The notes under the pieces were generated by a model. The model had not been told where the DNA came from. It saw only the letters and a program-made list of their open reading frames with translations, and ran no database searches. DNA of 10,241 nucleotides from Bacteroidaceae bacterium (GTDB lineage Bacteria > Bacteroidota > Bacteroidia > Bacteroidales > Bacteroidaceae): positions 1 to 10,241 of the forward strand of contig JAILIJ010000263.1 of assembly GCA_024695315.1 (NCBI GenBank), written 5' to 3'. Of the stretch, positions 1 to 5,257 are shown one piece after another; the stretch's first letter is position 1, and each line of letters opens with the position of its first letter. A program made the position numbers and the translations under genes.

Positions 1-294
1 GTGCAGAGTATAGATACCTGGTTTATCTCTCGTAAGATAGGAATGCTTTTCGAGGCAAATGTGGGGGGCGGAAAACTTGTCATGACGACTATGGATATTA
101 CACGTGACCTTGATAAACGTATTGTTGCGCGTCAGATGAGGGCTTCTATCGTAAATTATATGAAGTCTGATAAGTTCAAGCCTAAGTGGACATTAGACGC
201 CTCTCTGGTGGCAGATTTGTTTACGAAGGTCGCTGGCCAGGTTAATATGTACACAAAAGACAGTCCTGATGAATTGAAACCTAAACTAAAGTAG
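1..294 (+). CDS. C-terminal fragment of a probable family 2 glycoside hydrolase (5'-truncated by window edge)
   Basis: The reading frame is open from the first base and ends at TAG 292-294, giving 97 residues of a longer protein; the GTG at base 1 is probably internal. The visible part includes IDTWF, then RKIGMLFEANVGGGKL, a mixed strand/helix region with VARQMRASIVNYMKSD, and a Pro/Lys-rich tail ending TKDSPDELKPKLK. From memory this matches the extreme C-terminus of large Bacteroidetes GH2 (beta-galactosidase-like) enzymes with a sugar-binding domain, which process plant or host glycans in the periplasm or at the cell surface. No catalytic residues lie in the window, so neither the family nor the substrate can be confirmed here. 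A hairpin terminator follows 20 bases after the stop, so this is the last gene of its transcript. Confidence 0.55.
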   Translation: MQSIDTWFISRKIGMLFEANVGGGKLVMTTMDITRDLDKRIVARQMRASIVNYMKSDKFKPKWTLDASLVADLFTKVAGQVNMYTKDSPDELKPKLK

Positions 295-314
295 TAATTT
301 ATAATAGAAAAAGA

Positions 315-364
315 CTGAGCAATAAACAAAAGTATCTGTTTATTGCCCAGTTTTTTGTTTTTTT
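315..364 (+). terminator. Rho-independent terminator after the glycosidase-like gene, possibly bidirectional
   Basis: The 14-base arms 315-328 (CTGAGCAATAAACA) and 337-350 (TGTTTATTGCCCAG) pair except at one position (A318/C347), with an 8-base loop, followed by a T-rich tract at 351-364. Read from the minus strand the single mismatch becomes a G-U wobble and the stem is followed by TCTTTTTCTATTAT, so the same hairpin could also stop minus-strand readthrough from the ferredoxin gene. Confidence 0.88.
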
Positions 365-400
365 TAATTGGAAAAAGTAAAGAACAATATTTGTTTTAGT

Positions 401-448
401 AAATTCTAAAAAAGAAAGAGGCTATAAACTTATGAAGTTTACAGCCTC
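401..448 (-). terminator. Rho-independent terminator of the ferredoxin gene
   Basis: The arms 418-431 and 435-448 form a 14-pair stem with a 3-base loop. The one imperfect position (A424/C442 on +) is a G-U pair in the minus-strand RNA, and the minus-strand continuation is TTTCTTTTTTTAG. Both points favour the minus direction. It begins about 30 bases after the ferredoxin stop codon. Confidence 0.88.
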
Positions 449-478
449 TATTTCAGTTGTGTAATTTTAACTTTAGAA

Positions 479-652
479 TTACTCACCAGCGCTGATAGCA
501 CCTGCTGGACAAGCATCAGCACAAGTACCACAATCTACACAAGCATCAGCATCAATTACATACTTGCTATCGCCTTCAGAGATAGCACCTGATGGACACT
601 CACCTGCGCAAGTACCACACATTACACAATCATCGCTAATTACGTAAGCCAT
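479..652 (-). CDS. 2[4Fe-4S] bacterial-type ferredoxin, 57 aa
   Basis: This is a small cytoplasmic electron carrier of the clostridial type. Translation from ATG 652-650 to TAA 481-479 gives 57 residues. Two cluster motifs of the form C-x2-C-x2-C-x3-C-P are complete: Cys9, 12, 15 and 19, and Cys38, 41, 44 and 48, with Pro20 and Pro49 after the last Cys of each. The two halves are visibly duplicated (CVMCGTCAGECPSGAIS and CVDCGTCADACPAGAIS), as is usual for this family, and the protein is acidic. Length and motif spacing are canonical, so the gene looks intact. It is monocistronic: a Bacteroidetes promoter lies about 65 bases upstream and a terminator just downstream. In anaerobic Bacteroidales such ferredoxins serve pyruvate:ferredoxin oxidoreductase, Rnf and hydrogenase-type reactions. 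The specific partner cannot be read from here. Confidence 0.95.
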   Translation of the reverse strand: MAYVISDDCVMCGTCAGECPSGAISEGDSKYVIDADACVDCGTCADACPAGAISAGE

Positions 653-717
653 AATGTTATTTTTTTAATGTTAATTTATCTTTTTTACTCTAATAATAAT
701 TCTTCTTTCGAATGATG

Positions 718-749
718 CAAAGTTATGAAAGTTTGGAATAAGTACCAAA
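718..749 (-). promoter_or_regulatory. Bacteroidetes-type promoter of the ferredoxin gene
   Basis: On the minus strand the sequence reads TTTG (749-746), 20 bases, then TAACTTTG (725-718). This matches the Bacteroidetes primary-sigma consensus TTTG / TAnnTTTG with 19-21 bp spacing. The predicted start is near 711, giving a leader of about 60 bases that is very T-rich next to the ATG. Confidence 0.8.
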
Positions 750-1193
750 TTTTGGGTATTGTTTTTTTGATATCAATGTAAAATATTTGCTTTTTCTTAC
801 TTAATAATGGGTATTTGTTTCGTCTTTGATGGCTCTGAATGGGTATTGCATTGCAAAAATGTTCCTTATTATAAATTTATTTTCTTTACACTTATTTATC
901 TTATTTCTGATTTGTCGTTCTAAACTCGATATCTTGAGGTTAAATCGCCAATCTTTAGTTTTATAATTCGTAATTTATCTTAAATTACCAAATAAAATGA
1001 AGAATTGTTTCCCATTTTTCATGCTCAAATACCTATTGTGTCGTAGCCTCATATAACTTCATAATTACTTAAATATATACGATAAGTCTATTTTTTTATG
1101 TTTTTACTGTTGTAAAGCGAAGATTACAGTGCTTCGAATCGAAAGTGTTAAAATGTTAAATTTTATATTAAAAATATTTTTAATGGCTCAAAA
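750..1193. other. Gene-free AT-rich stretch, nothing recognised
   Basis: There is no credible ORF, RNA gene or strong hairpin in these roughly 440 bases. The short string GGGTATT recurs at about 754, 809 and 841 but has no clear arrangement. The stretch separates the ferredoxin promoter from the first of three candidate non-coding transcripts. Confidence 0.6.
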
Positions 1194-1194
1194 A

Positions 1195-1226
1195 CTTGCA
1201 AAAAGATAGTTCTTTTGTTATCTTTA
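1195..1226 (+). promoter_or_regulatory. Bacteroidetes-type promoter for candidate ncRNA 1
   Basis: CTTG (1195-1198), exactly 20 bases, then TATCTTTA (1219-1226), one base off TAnnTTTG. The predicted transcription start is about 1231-1234. It points into a stretch with no ORF that ends at a strong terminator. Confidence 0.55.
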
Positions 1227-1316
1227 TATATTCATCTGACGGTGTGATTCAAGTTCCGATTCTAAAGGGGATGAGATAAAATTTTTAAGCATAAAAAATC
1301 GATGCTCATCAGCAAT

Positions 1317-1360
1317 GGAATACGAAGCTGTTTCGAAGGGAATACGAAGCGTTGCCGAAG
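1317..1360 (+). repeat. Two tandem 22-bp repeats inside candidate ncRNA 1
   Basis: Both units begin GGAATACGAAGC and end CGAAG; 18 of 22 positions agree. The first unit can form a small CGAA/TTCG hairpin (1323-1335). In RNA the duplicated unit would offer two equivalent binding faces. Confidence 0.75.
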
Positions 1361-1376
1361 GAGGTGGGGTAGAAAA

Positions 1377-1410
1377 GTACGTCAATTTTGACGCGCTTTT
1401 TTTGTTTTTT
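1377..1410 (+). terminator. Rho-independent terminator of candidate ncRNA 1
   Basis: The perfect arms CGTCAA (1380-1385) and TTGACG (1388-1393), extended at the base by G1377-C1396, are followed by CTTTTTTTGTTTTTT. Only the + direction has the T-tract. Confidence 0.82.
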
Positions 1411-1785
1411 ATGATAAGGTCGTTCGTAATACGATTATAATGTTTATTGCTTTTCTGTTTTTTAGTAATGGGGCCTGTTTTTTTATATTACCATTTTTAA
1501 TTACCTGAAGTTATGTAAAGCAAGCAACATCATTTTTTTATGGTCAGTTGTTTTAGTTTATAAGTTATAATTAAAGTTCTTTCCCTATTTGACTAATTGA
1601 GGTGTTTAGTACTATGAGCACGTTATAATTTGTTTGTTTTTGGTGTTACAAACTTAATTATTTATAGAATTGCCGGGATTTTTATTATGAATTATGAAAA
1701 ATGTGACTTTTTTCCTTAATAAATGATGATTAAAATTAATAATTGTTAAGAAAATGAAAGGTGATGATAAAAAATATAGTAAATG
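1411..1785. other. Gene-free AT-rich spacer, nothing recognised
   Basis: About 375 bases between candidate ncRNA 1 and the promoter of candidate ncRNA 2. Short T-runs and the small palindrome TCGTAATACGA (about 1424-1434) are present. I see no ORF with coding character and no promoter-terminator pair. Confidence 0.55.
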
Positions 1786-1818
1786 TTGGAGTTTATATTT
1801 ACAAAAAGCTTACCTTTG
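1786..1818 (+). promoter_or_regulatory. Bacteroidetes-type promoter for candidate ncRNA 2
   Basis: A perfect -7 element TACCTTTG (1811-1818) is preceded by TTG at 1786-1788, a spacing of 22 and slightly longer than the usual 19-21. The predicted start is about 1824-1826, exactly at the foot of a perfect hairpin. Confidence 0.6.
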
Positions 1819-1824
1819 CAGAGA

Positions 1825-1920
1825 TTTTTAGGAAAATAACCTAAAAACGTTTTGTTCATTTTATATTCATTCATTCTGGACTCCTCCCGTGATTGGTTCA
1901 TAGGAGGGTCAATTTTTTTA
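1825..1920 (+). ncRNA. Candidate small RNA 2, about 95 nt
   Basis: A perfect 8-bp hairpin TTTTTAGG / CCTAAAAA (1825-1832 with 1840-1847, 7-base loop) starts where a transcript from TACCTTTG would begin. After it comes about 30 bases of U-rich, unstructured sequence. A terminator hairpin (1879-1910) with a T7 run closes the unit. Structured 5' end, single-stranded middle and terminator 3' end is the usual plan of a trans-acting bacterial sRNA. The opposite strand is open for 69 codons here (1955-1746), but that frame is low-complexity and has no signal of being a gene. No known family is recognised. Confidence 0.55.
1879..1919 (+). terminator. Rho-independent terminator of candidate sRNA 2
   Basis: GAC-T-CCTCC (1879-1887, T1882 bulged) pairs with GGAGGGTC (1903-1910), giving 8 bp, mostly G-C, followed by AATTTTTTT. 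The minus direction has no T-tract, so it acts on + transcripts. Confidence 0.78.
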
Positions 1921-2122
1921 AATAGACTACATTTTATAGGCATGGTAATAATCATTTATATTGATTGTTATCGTGCCTTATTTATATTTTAAGATTCTGG
2001 AATGTTAAATGACTAAGCAAATGGGTACAAAATTTTATGCTCGAAATAGTGGAGGAATATTAAGTTAATAAAGAGTATTTGTGTATTTATTGATTGATTT
2101 AACAATATCTATAGGTTAATAG

Positions 2123-2198
2123 TGTCTCAAAAAGCTGCATTTTGTCTCATTTCTTGCATTTACGTCTATTTGGAGACATGCATCATGATATTGAGACA
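2123..2198. promoter_or_regulatory. Symmetric four-site operator: TGTCTCA x2 and its inverse x2
   Basis: TGTCTCA occurs at 2123-2129 and 2143-2149 (20 bp apart). The inverse occurs as GGAGACA at 2172-2178 and TGAGACA at 2192-2198 (again 20 bp apart). Both inverted pairs are centred on exactly 2160.5. The innermost gap is 22 bp and the last site abuts the -33 region of the next promoter. Paired direct repeats about two helical turns apart are what dimeric response regulators, for example of the LytTR class, typically bind. That assignment is inference; a remnant of a small transposable element is the main alternative. Confidence 0.6.
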
Positions 2199-2227
2199 TT
2201 GAAAAAATATAAATCTCTATACCTTTG
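2199..2227 (+). promoter_or_regulatory. Bacteroidetes-type promoter for candidate ncRNA 3
   Basis: A perfect -7 element TACCTTTG at 2220-2227, with TTG at 2199-2201 (spacing 18, one short of the usual range). The weak -33 and spacing, directly beside the TGTCTCA array, suit an activator-dependent promoter. The predicted start is near 2234. Confidence 0.6.
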
Positions 2228-2233
2228 TAGCGT

Positions 2234-2503
2234 TGAAAAACTAGAACAATATTGATTTTTCTTGTTAAATATATTTTTTAGTTTGTTCTTTCCTAACTAA
2301 AATAGGCAAAAGAGTTTGTCCTTGCCCATAAAAAATGTTCATTAATTTATTGGTTTTTTCTTGTTCATCCATATCCCAGAAATAGAAAGTTTATACTTTC
2401 TTTGGTGAATATATGTTCATTTATAGAAAATAACATTCCTGCTAATTCATTTTAACCCATATGTCCCAGAAAGCCTTCTGTAGCATACAGGGGCTTTTTT
2501 TTG
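2234..2503 (+). ncRNA. Candidate non-coding RNA 3 or orphan leader, about 270 nt
   Basis: This is a promoter-to-terminator unit on + that converges on the minus-strand lipoprotein gene, so it cannot be that gene's leader. Internal hairpins: GGCAA/TTGCC around 2304-2325 and a perfect AGAAAGT/ACTTTCT stem at 2384-2401. The strings ATGTTCATT and CCCAGAAA each occur twice, suggesting a degenerate internal duplication. The longest ATG frame I read is 16 codons (starting about 2336, MFINLLVFSCSSISQK), without further support. It may be a regulatory RNA, or the relic of a regulated gene that has been lost. Confidence 0.45.
2472..2503 (+). terminator. Rho-independent terminator of candidate ncRNA 3
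   Basis: AGCCT (2472-2476) pairs with GGGCT (2491-2495), and CTGTA (2478-2482) pairs with TACAG (2486-2490), with one bulged T and a GCA loop. A run of eight T follows directly. There is no T-tract on the minus side. Confidence 0.85.
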
Positions 2504-2547
2504 TTTGTGAGGACTGTAATTGAAAGAAAAGGAGAATAACTATCCTA

Positions 2548-2579
2548 GACAAATATTTCTGCATACAGATACATTTGTC
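2548..2579 (-). terminator. 14-bp hairpin downstream of the lipoprotein gene, possible 3' end of the minus operon
   Basis: The arms 2548-2561 and 2566-2579 pair at 12 of 14 positions on +. On minus one mismatch becomes G-U, leaving a single mismatch and a CATA loop. It lies 35 bases after the stop of the last gene of the operon. No clean T-tract follows on minus, only a pyrimidine-rich run at 2540-2523, so it may protect the mRNA 3' end instead of terminating it. Confidence 0.45.
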
Positions 2580-2613
2580 CATGAGTTAGACTATAGTCAA
2601 ATAAAAAAGGAAT

Positions 2614-3309
2614 TTACCTTGCAAATTTGTATTTCTTGATACCGTCGTATGTATTGATCGTAATATCGACAGAATCGAAATCTTCTAAAGGGTGATAGAA
2701 AGATGTTCCTAATGGCAGACTCATGTAGTTATTTGTGGAATAGGCTTCTATTTCTTCTTCTGGGCGCCAATGTAGGAGTTTTAGGTAAAGAGTTTTGTGC
2801 CCGTTGCATAGTACCATACTATCTTTAATGAAGTCCAGGGCATGTTCAACGTTACCAGCTCCCTTGGTTTTGACTATTACGTTTATGTAAGAACGAGCCT
2901 TGTAGATAGATACTAGCTCAACAGGAAATTGTTCCTTTTGAAATACTATAGGATTGTAATTTGCGGCAACAGAAGGCGAAAAACAGTTGACGTTGGCTAT
3001 AGTATAAATTTGGGCGTATAAGCTATCTTCGGAAATTTCCAAGGAACCATAGCATCGAATAGTCGTGTCGCATACAGAACTTTGAAATTGACCTTTGTTT
3101 GAAATAATATATTCTTTACCGTTGTCAAGTATGATACTTGATACCATGCTGTCTTTACCGACAATAATGTCATAGAAATCCATTCTAAGACGAGGGTAGG
3201 AACCAGAATTGTCATCATCATCGGAACATGATGATACAAATATTGAAAGCATAAGTATACAAAGTCCGATAACGGCTTTGAATTTATTATTCCAAACAAT
3301 TTTTTTCAT
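2614..3309 (-). CDS. NigD-like surface/periplasmic lipoprotein, 231 aa
   Basis: The N-terminus has basic residues, a hydrophobic stretch at about 12-26 and a lipobox ending VSSC, with Cys28 as the lipidated residue. Cys28 is followed by SDDDDN, an acidic start common on Bacteroidetes lipoproteins exported to the cell surface. The mature part is beta-rich. An N-terminal portion (about 40-110, including SIILDNGKEYIIS) could form a small barrel. The C-terminal portion (about 128-229) runs PVELVSIYKARSYINVIVKT to VDITINTYDGIKKYKF. This two-part plan and the closing strand resemble the NigD-like family, whose founder is tied to bacteriocin production in Prevotella nigrescens but whose many relatives have no known role. 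It starts only 6 bases after the UPF0210 stop, so it is very probably co-transcribed with it. The family call is from memory of the pattern, not a search. Confidence 0.6.
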   Translation of the reverse strand: MKKIVWNNKFKAVIGLCILMLSIFVSSCSDDDDNSGSYPRLRMDFYDIIVGKDSMVSSIILDNGKEYIISNKGQFQSSVCDTTIRCYGSLEISEDSLYAQIYTIANVNCFSPSVAANYNPIVFQKEQFPVELVSIYKARSYINVIVKTKGAGNVEHALDFIKDSMVLCNGHKTLYLKLLHWRPEEEIEAYSTNNYMSLPLGTSFYHPLEDFDSVDITINTYDGIKKYKFAR

Positions 3310-3315
3310 AATGAA

Positions 3316-4707
3316 TTAGTTTTTGAAACTATGTATAGGTGCAGGAATACGTCCACCGCGATTTACGAAGCGTTCGCTTGAGAATTTGTTGACTGGCATG
3401 ATTGGAGCATAACCTAAAAGTCCTCCAAATTCTACCGTGTCTCCAATATTCTTTCCCACAACAGGGATTATTCTTACGGCTGTTGTTTTCTGGTTTATCA
3501 TTCCGATAGCACTTTCGTCTGCAATGATACCTGCTATGGTTGTGGCAGGTGTGTTGCCTGGTATTGCTATCATGTCGAGTCCTACAGAGCAGACACATGT
3601 CATAGCTTCCAGTTTCTCTATTGTAAGTGCTCCTGCCTCCACAGCATCAATCATGCCTTGGTCTTCGCTTACCGGAATAAATGCTCCAGATAGTCCTCCT
3701 ACGTATGAACTTGCCATGACTCCACCTTTTTTGACTTGGTCATTAAGTAGGGCTAAGGCTGCTGTTGTTCCTGGTGCTCCAGGATGTTCAACTCCGATAC
3801 ATTTTAGGATGTCTGCTACGGAGTCTCCTATTGCAGGAGTAGGGGCGAGTGAGAGATCTATAATTCCGAAAGGTATGTTAAGACGTGCACTAGCTTCCTG
3901 GGCTACGAGTTGTCCAACGCGTGTTATCTTGAAAGCAGTCTTCTTGATTGTTTCGCATAGAGTTTCGAAATTAGCTTCGCAACCTTTGTCTTCCTTCGCG
4001 GCCTTATCCATTTGTTCGAGAGCGTATTTCACAACTCCAGGTCCGCTAACGCCAACGTTGATGATGGCATCGGCTTCGCTTACGCCGTGGAACGCCCCAG
4101 CCATGAATGGGTTATCGTCAGGAGCATTACAAAGTACGACAAGTTTTGCGCAGCCGAGAGAATCGTTCTCTTTAGTCTGTTCTGCAGTTTCTTTGATAAT
4201 GTCCCCCATAAGGCGAACAGCATCCATATTTATGCCGGTTTTTGTACTACCTACATTTATGCTTGAGCATATTCTTTCTGTACAAGCCAAAGCCATAGGA
4301 ATAGAACGTATGAGAAGTTCGTCGCTTTTTGTCATTCCTTTGCTCACGATGGCGCTGTATCCGCCAAGGAAATTTACACCAACTTCCTTAGCTGCCTTGT
4401 CGAGAGTCTTAGCAATTTGTACGTAGTCGCCAGGAATTTTGCAGCATGCTCCTCCTACGAGCGAAATAGGTGTTATGCTTATTCGTTTATTTACGATAGG
4501 TACACCAAATTCCTTAGCTATATCCTCACCAGTCTTTACGAGATTCTTGGCAAGTGCTGTGATCTTATTGTAAATCTTCTCGCAAGTGACATCAAGATTT
4601 TCGTCTGCACAGTCGAGAAGGCTAATTCCCATTGTTATTGTTCTGACATCAAGATTTTCTTGTTCTATCATCTTGTTTGTCTCGAACACTTCGGTAATAT
4701 TAATCAT
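3316..4707 (-). CDS. UPF0210 / DUF711 (PFL-like) family protein, 463 aa
   Basis: A full-length, soluble protein with no signal peptide. The N-terminus MINITEVFETNKMI followed by LDVRTITMGISLLDC is the usual opening of the family and fixes the start at 4707. Characteristic blocks: ISITPISLVGG (76-86), GGYSAIVSKGMTKSDELLIRS (115-135), INVGSTKTGINMDAVRLMG (150-168), NVGVSGPGVVKYALE (217-231), DLSLAPTPAIGDSVADIL (284-301), HPGAPGTTAALALLNDQVKKGG (308-329) and GNTPATTIAGIIADESAIGM (384-403). Length agrees with the roughly 450 residues of relatives. Structures exist for family members, but no reaction is established to my knowledge. The gene almost always follows a UPF0237 ACT-domain gene, as here, suggesting the two work as a pair, with the ACT domain perhaps sensing an amino acid or other small ligand. 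This last step is inference. Confidence 0.92.
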   Translation of the reverse strand: MINITEVFETNKMIEQENLDVRTITMGISLLDCADENLDVTCEKIYNKITALAKNLVKTGEDIAKEFGVPIVNKRISITPISLVGGACCKIPGDYVQIAKTLDKAAKEVGVNFLGGYSAIVSKGMTKSDELLIRSIPMALACTERICSSINVGSTKTGINMDAVRLMGDIIKETAEQTKENDSLGCAKLVVLCNAPDDNPFMAGAFHGVSEADAIINVGVSGPGVVKYALEQMDKAAKEDKGCEANFETLCETIKKTAFKITRVGQLVAQEASARLNIPFGIIDLSLAPTPAIGDSVADILKCIGVEHPGAPGTTAALALLNDQVKKGGVMASSYVGGLSGAFIPVSEDQGMIDAVEAGALTIEKLEAMTCVCSVGLDMIAIPGNTPATTIAGIIADESAIGMINQKTTAVRIIPVVGKNIGDTVEFGGLLGYAPIMPVNKFSSERFVNRGGRIPAPIHSFKN

Positions 4708-4715
4708 ATATTGTC

Positions 4716-4804
4716 AAGTGAAAAATAGTTCTATTTTGGAAATATGTTAAGTTATTGAGTCTGATTTGTCTTTTACTAGTATGGTTGACTCATTTTTTTC
4801 ACTT
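4716..4804. repeat. Nested inverted repeats in the ACT-UPF0210 intergenic gap
   Basis: A perfect 10-bp inverted repeat AAGTGAAAAA (4716-4725) / TTTTTCACTT (4795-4804) flanks the gap and overlaps the ACT gene stop codon. Inside it lies TGAGTC (4756-4761) / GACTCA (4787-4792). A third small hairpin, AAAATAG/CTATTTT (4722-4728 with 4731-4737), shares bases with the outer arm, so the outer and small stems exclude each other. It could tune the ratio of the two proteins or process the mRNA. Confidence 0.5.
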
Positions 4805-5075
4805 AGATACGATGCATCTTATTAAAGATGTCCTCAAGCTGGCATTTCACCTGTACACCTGTGTCAGCTCCAATCTTAGTGAGTTCCTCGTTGATTGAGT
4901 CGAAAGGTTTAACAGACTTTGTCATGTCTACAATCATCATCATGTTGAAAAATTCTTGAACGATGGTCTGTGAAATGTCGAGAATATTAATCTGGTTATC
5001 TGCGAGGTATGTACAAACCTTAGCTATGATACCAACTGTGTCTTTTCCTACTACTGTAATTATTGCTCTTGTCAT
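4803..5075 (-). CDS. UPF0237 ACT-domain protein, 90 aa
   Basis: A single ACT domain spans the whole protein: MTRAIITVVGKDTVGIIAKVC forms the first strand and helix with the typical D-x-x-G-I-I turn (Asp12, Gly15). Then come NINILDISQTIV-like residues (about 29-39), a FNMMMIVDM strand (43-51), and a C-terminal helix and strand. ACT domains usually dimerise and bind amino acids at the interface. A stand-alone one like this is likely a small regulatory or sensor protein of the cytoplasm. It is first in a minus-strand operon with UPF0210 (95-base gap) and the NigD-like lipoprotein. The same ACT/UPF0210 pair is found in Firmicutes and elsewhere, with structures from Streptococcus pneumoniae. The start at ATG 5075 is favoured by a promoter 20-odd bases upstream. 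The ligand is unknown. Confidence 0.92.
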   Translation of the reverse strand: MTRAIITVVGKDTVGIIAKVCTYLADNQINILDISQTIVQEFFNMMMIVDMTKSVKPFDSINEELTKIGADTGVQVKCQLEDIFNKMHRI

Positions 5076-5100
5076 GTCTTGTTTTTTTTATACTTTTCGG

Positions 5101-5108
5101 CAAAGTTA
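5101..5108 (-). promoter_or_regulatory. -7 element for the ACT / UPF0210 / lipoprotein operon
   Basis: On minus the sequence reads TAACTTTG, a perfect TAnnTTTG, 25 bases before the ATG at 5075. No clear TTTG lies at the expected -33 position, so the promoter may be weak or activated. The predicted leader is about 15-20 bases and T/A-rich. Confidence 0.6.
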
Positions 5109-5219
5109 CACAAAATTATTTCCTCTTCATCATGTGGGTAGCTTTTTATTGAAAAAAAAGAAAAAATAGGCTCCCTTTTTGCTTTATATACGGAAAGTCT
5201 TTTTTTAATTTAATAATCC

Positions 5220-5251
5220 TTTGTTTGGTAATAGAAAAATATGTATATTTG
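5220..5251 (+). promoter_or_regulatory. Bacteroidetes-type promoter of the riboswitch-btuB unit
   Basis: TTTG (5220-5223), exactly 20 bases, then TATATTTG (5244-5251): a full match to the phylum consensus. The start is predicted near 5257, a few bases before the first riboswitch stem. Confidence 0.85.
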
Positions 5252-5257
5252 CATATG

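Larger units (their letters stand above)
1231..1410 (+). ncRNA. Candidate non-coding RNA 1, about 170-180 nt
   Basis: The unit is bounded by a Bacteroidetes-type promoter and a hairpin terminator (1377-1410) and has no ORF of useful length. Visible structure: a stem pairing GATGAG (1270-1275) with CTCATC (1305-1310), enclosing an inner ATTTTT/AAAAAT hairpin. This is followed by two tandem 22-base units (1317-1338 and 1339-1360), then a G-rich run (GGAGGTGGGG). Local GC is clearly above the surrounding DNA. The length would suit a 6S-type RNA, but I could not build the long closing stem with a central bubble that 6S needs, so no family is assigned. It could alternatively be the leader of a gene since lost. 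Confidence 0.5.

Noticed and set aside
754..848. Three GGGTATT strings upstream of the ferredoxin promoter
   Set aside because: Spacing is irregular (about 55 and 32 bases) and the flanks differ, so I do not treat them as an operator.
1746..1955. 69-codon minus-strand frame in the gene desert
   Set aside because: Its composition is Asn/Lys/Ile/Phe-rich as expected from AT-rich DNA. It has no promoter on that strand, and it overlaps a better-supported promoter-hairpin-terminator unit on +.
2009..2068. Possible 19-codon ORF (MTKQMGTKFYARNSGGILS)
   Set aside because: No promoter or terminator frames it, and such frames are expected by chance in this much intergenic sequence.
2589..2598. 10-bp palindrome GACTATAGTC just after the lipoprotein gene
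   Set aside because: A single short palindrome with no promoter nearby; nothing ties it to a function.
3437..4426. Long open frame on + (329 codons) opposite the UPF0210 gene
   Set aside because: It lies wholly antisense to a clearly conserved family protein. Its translation is hydrophobic low-complexity without a recognisable domain, so it is a shadow of codon bias.
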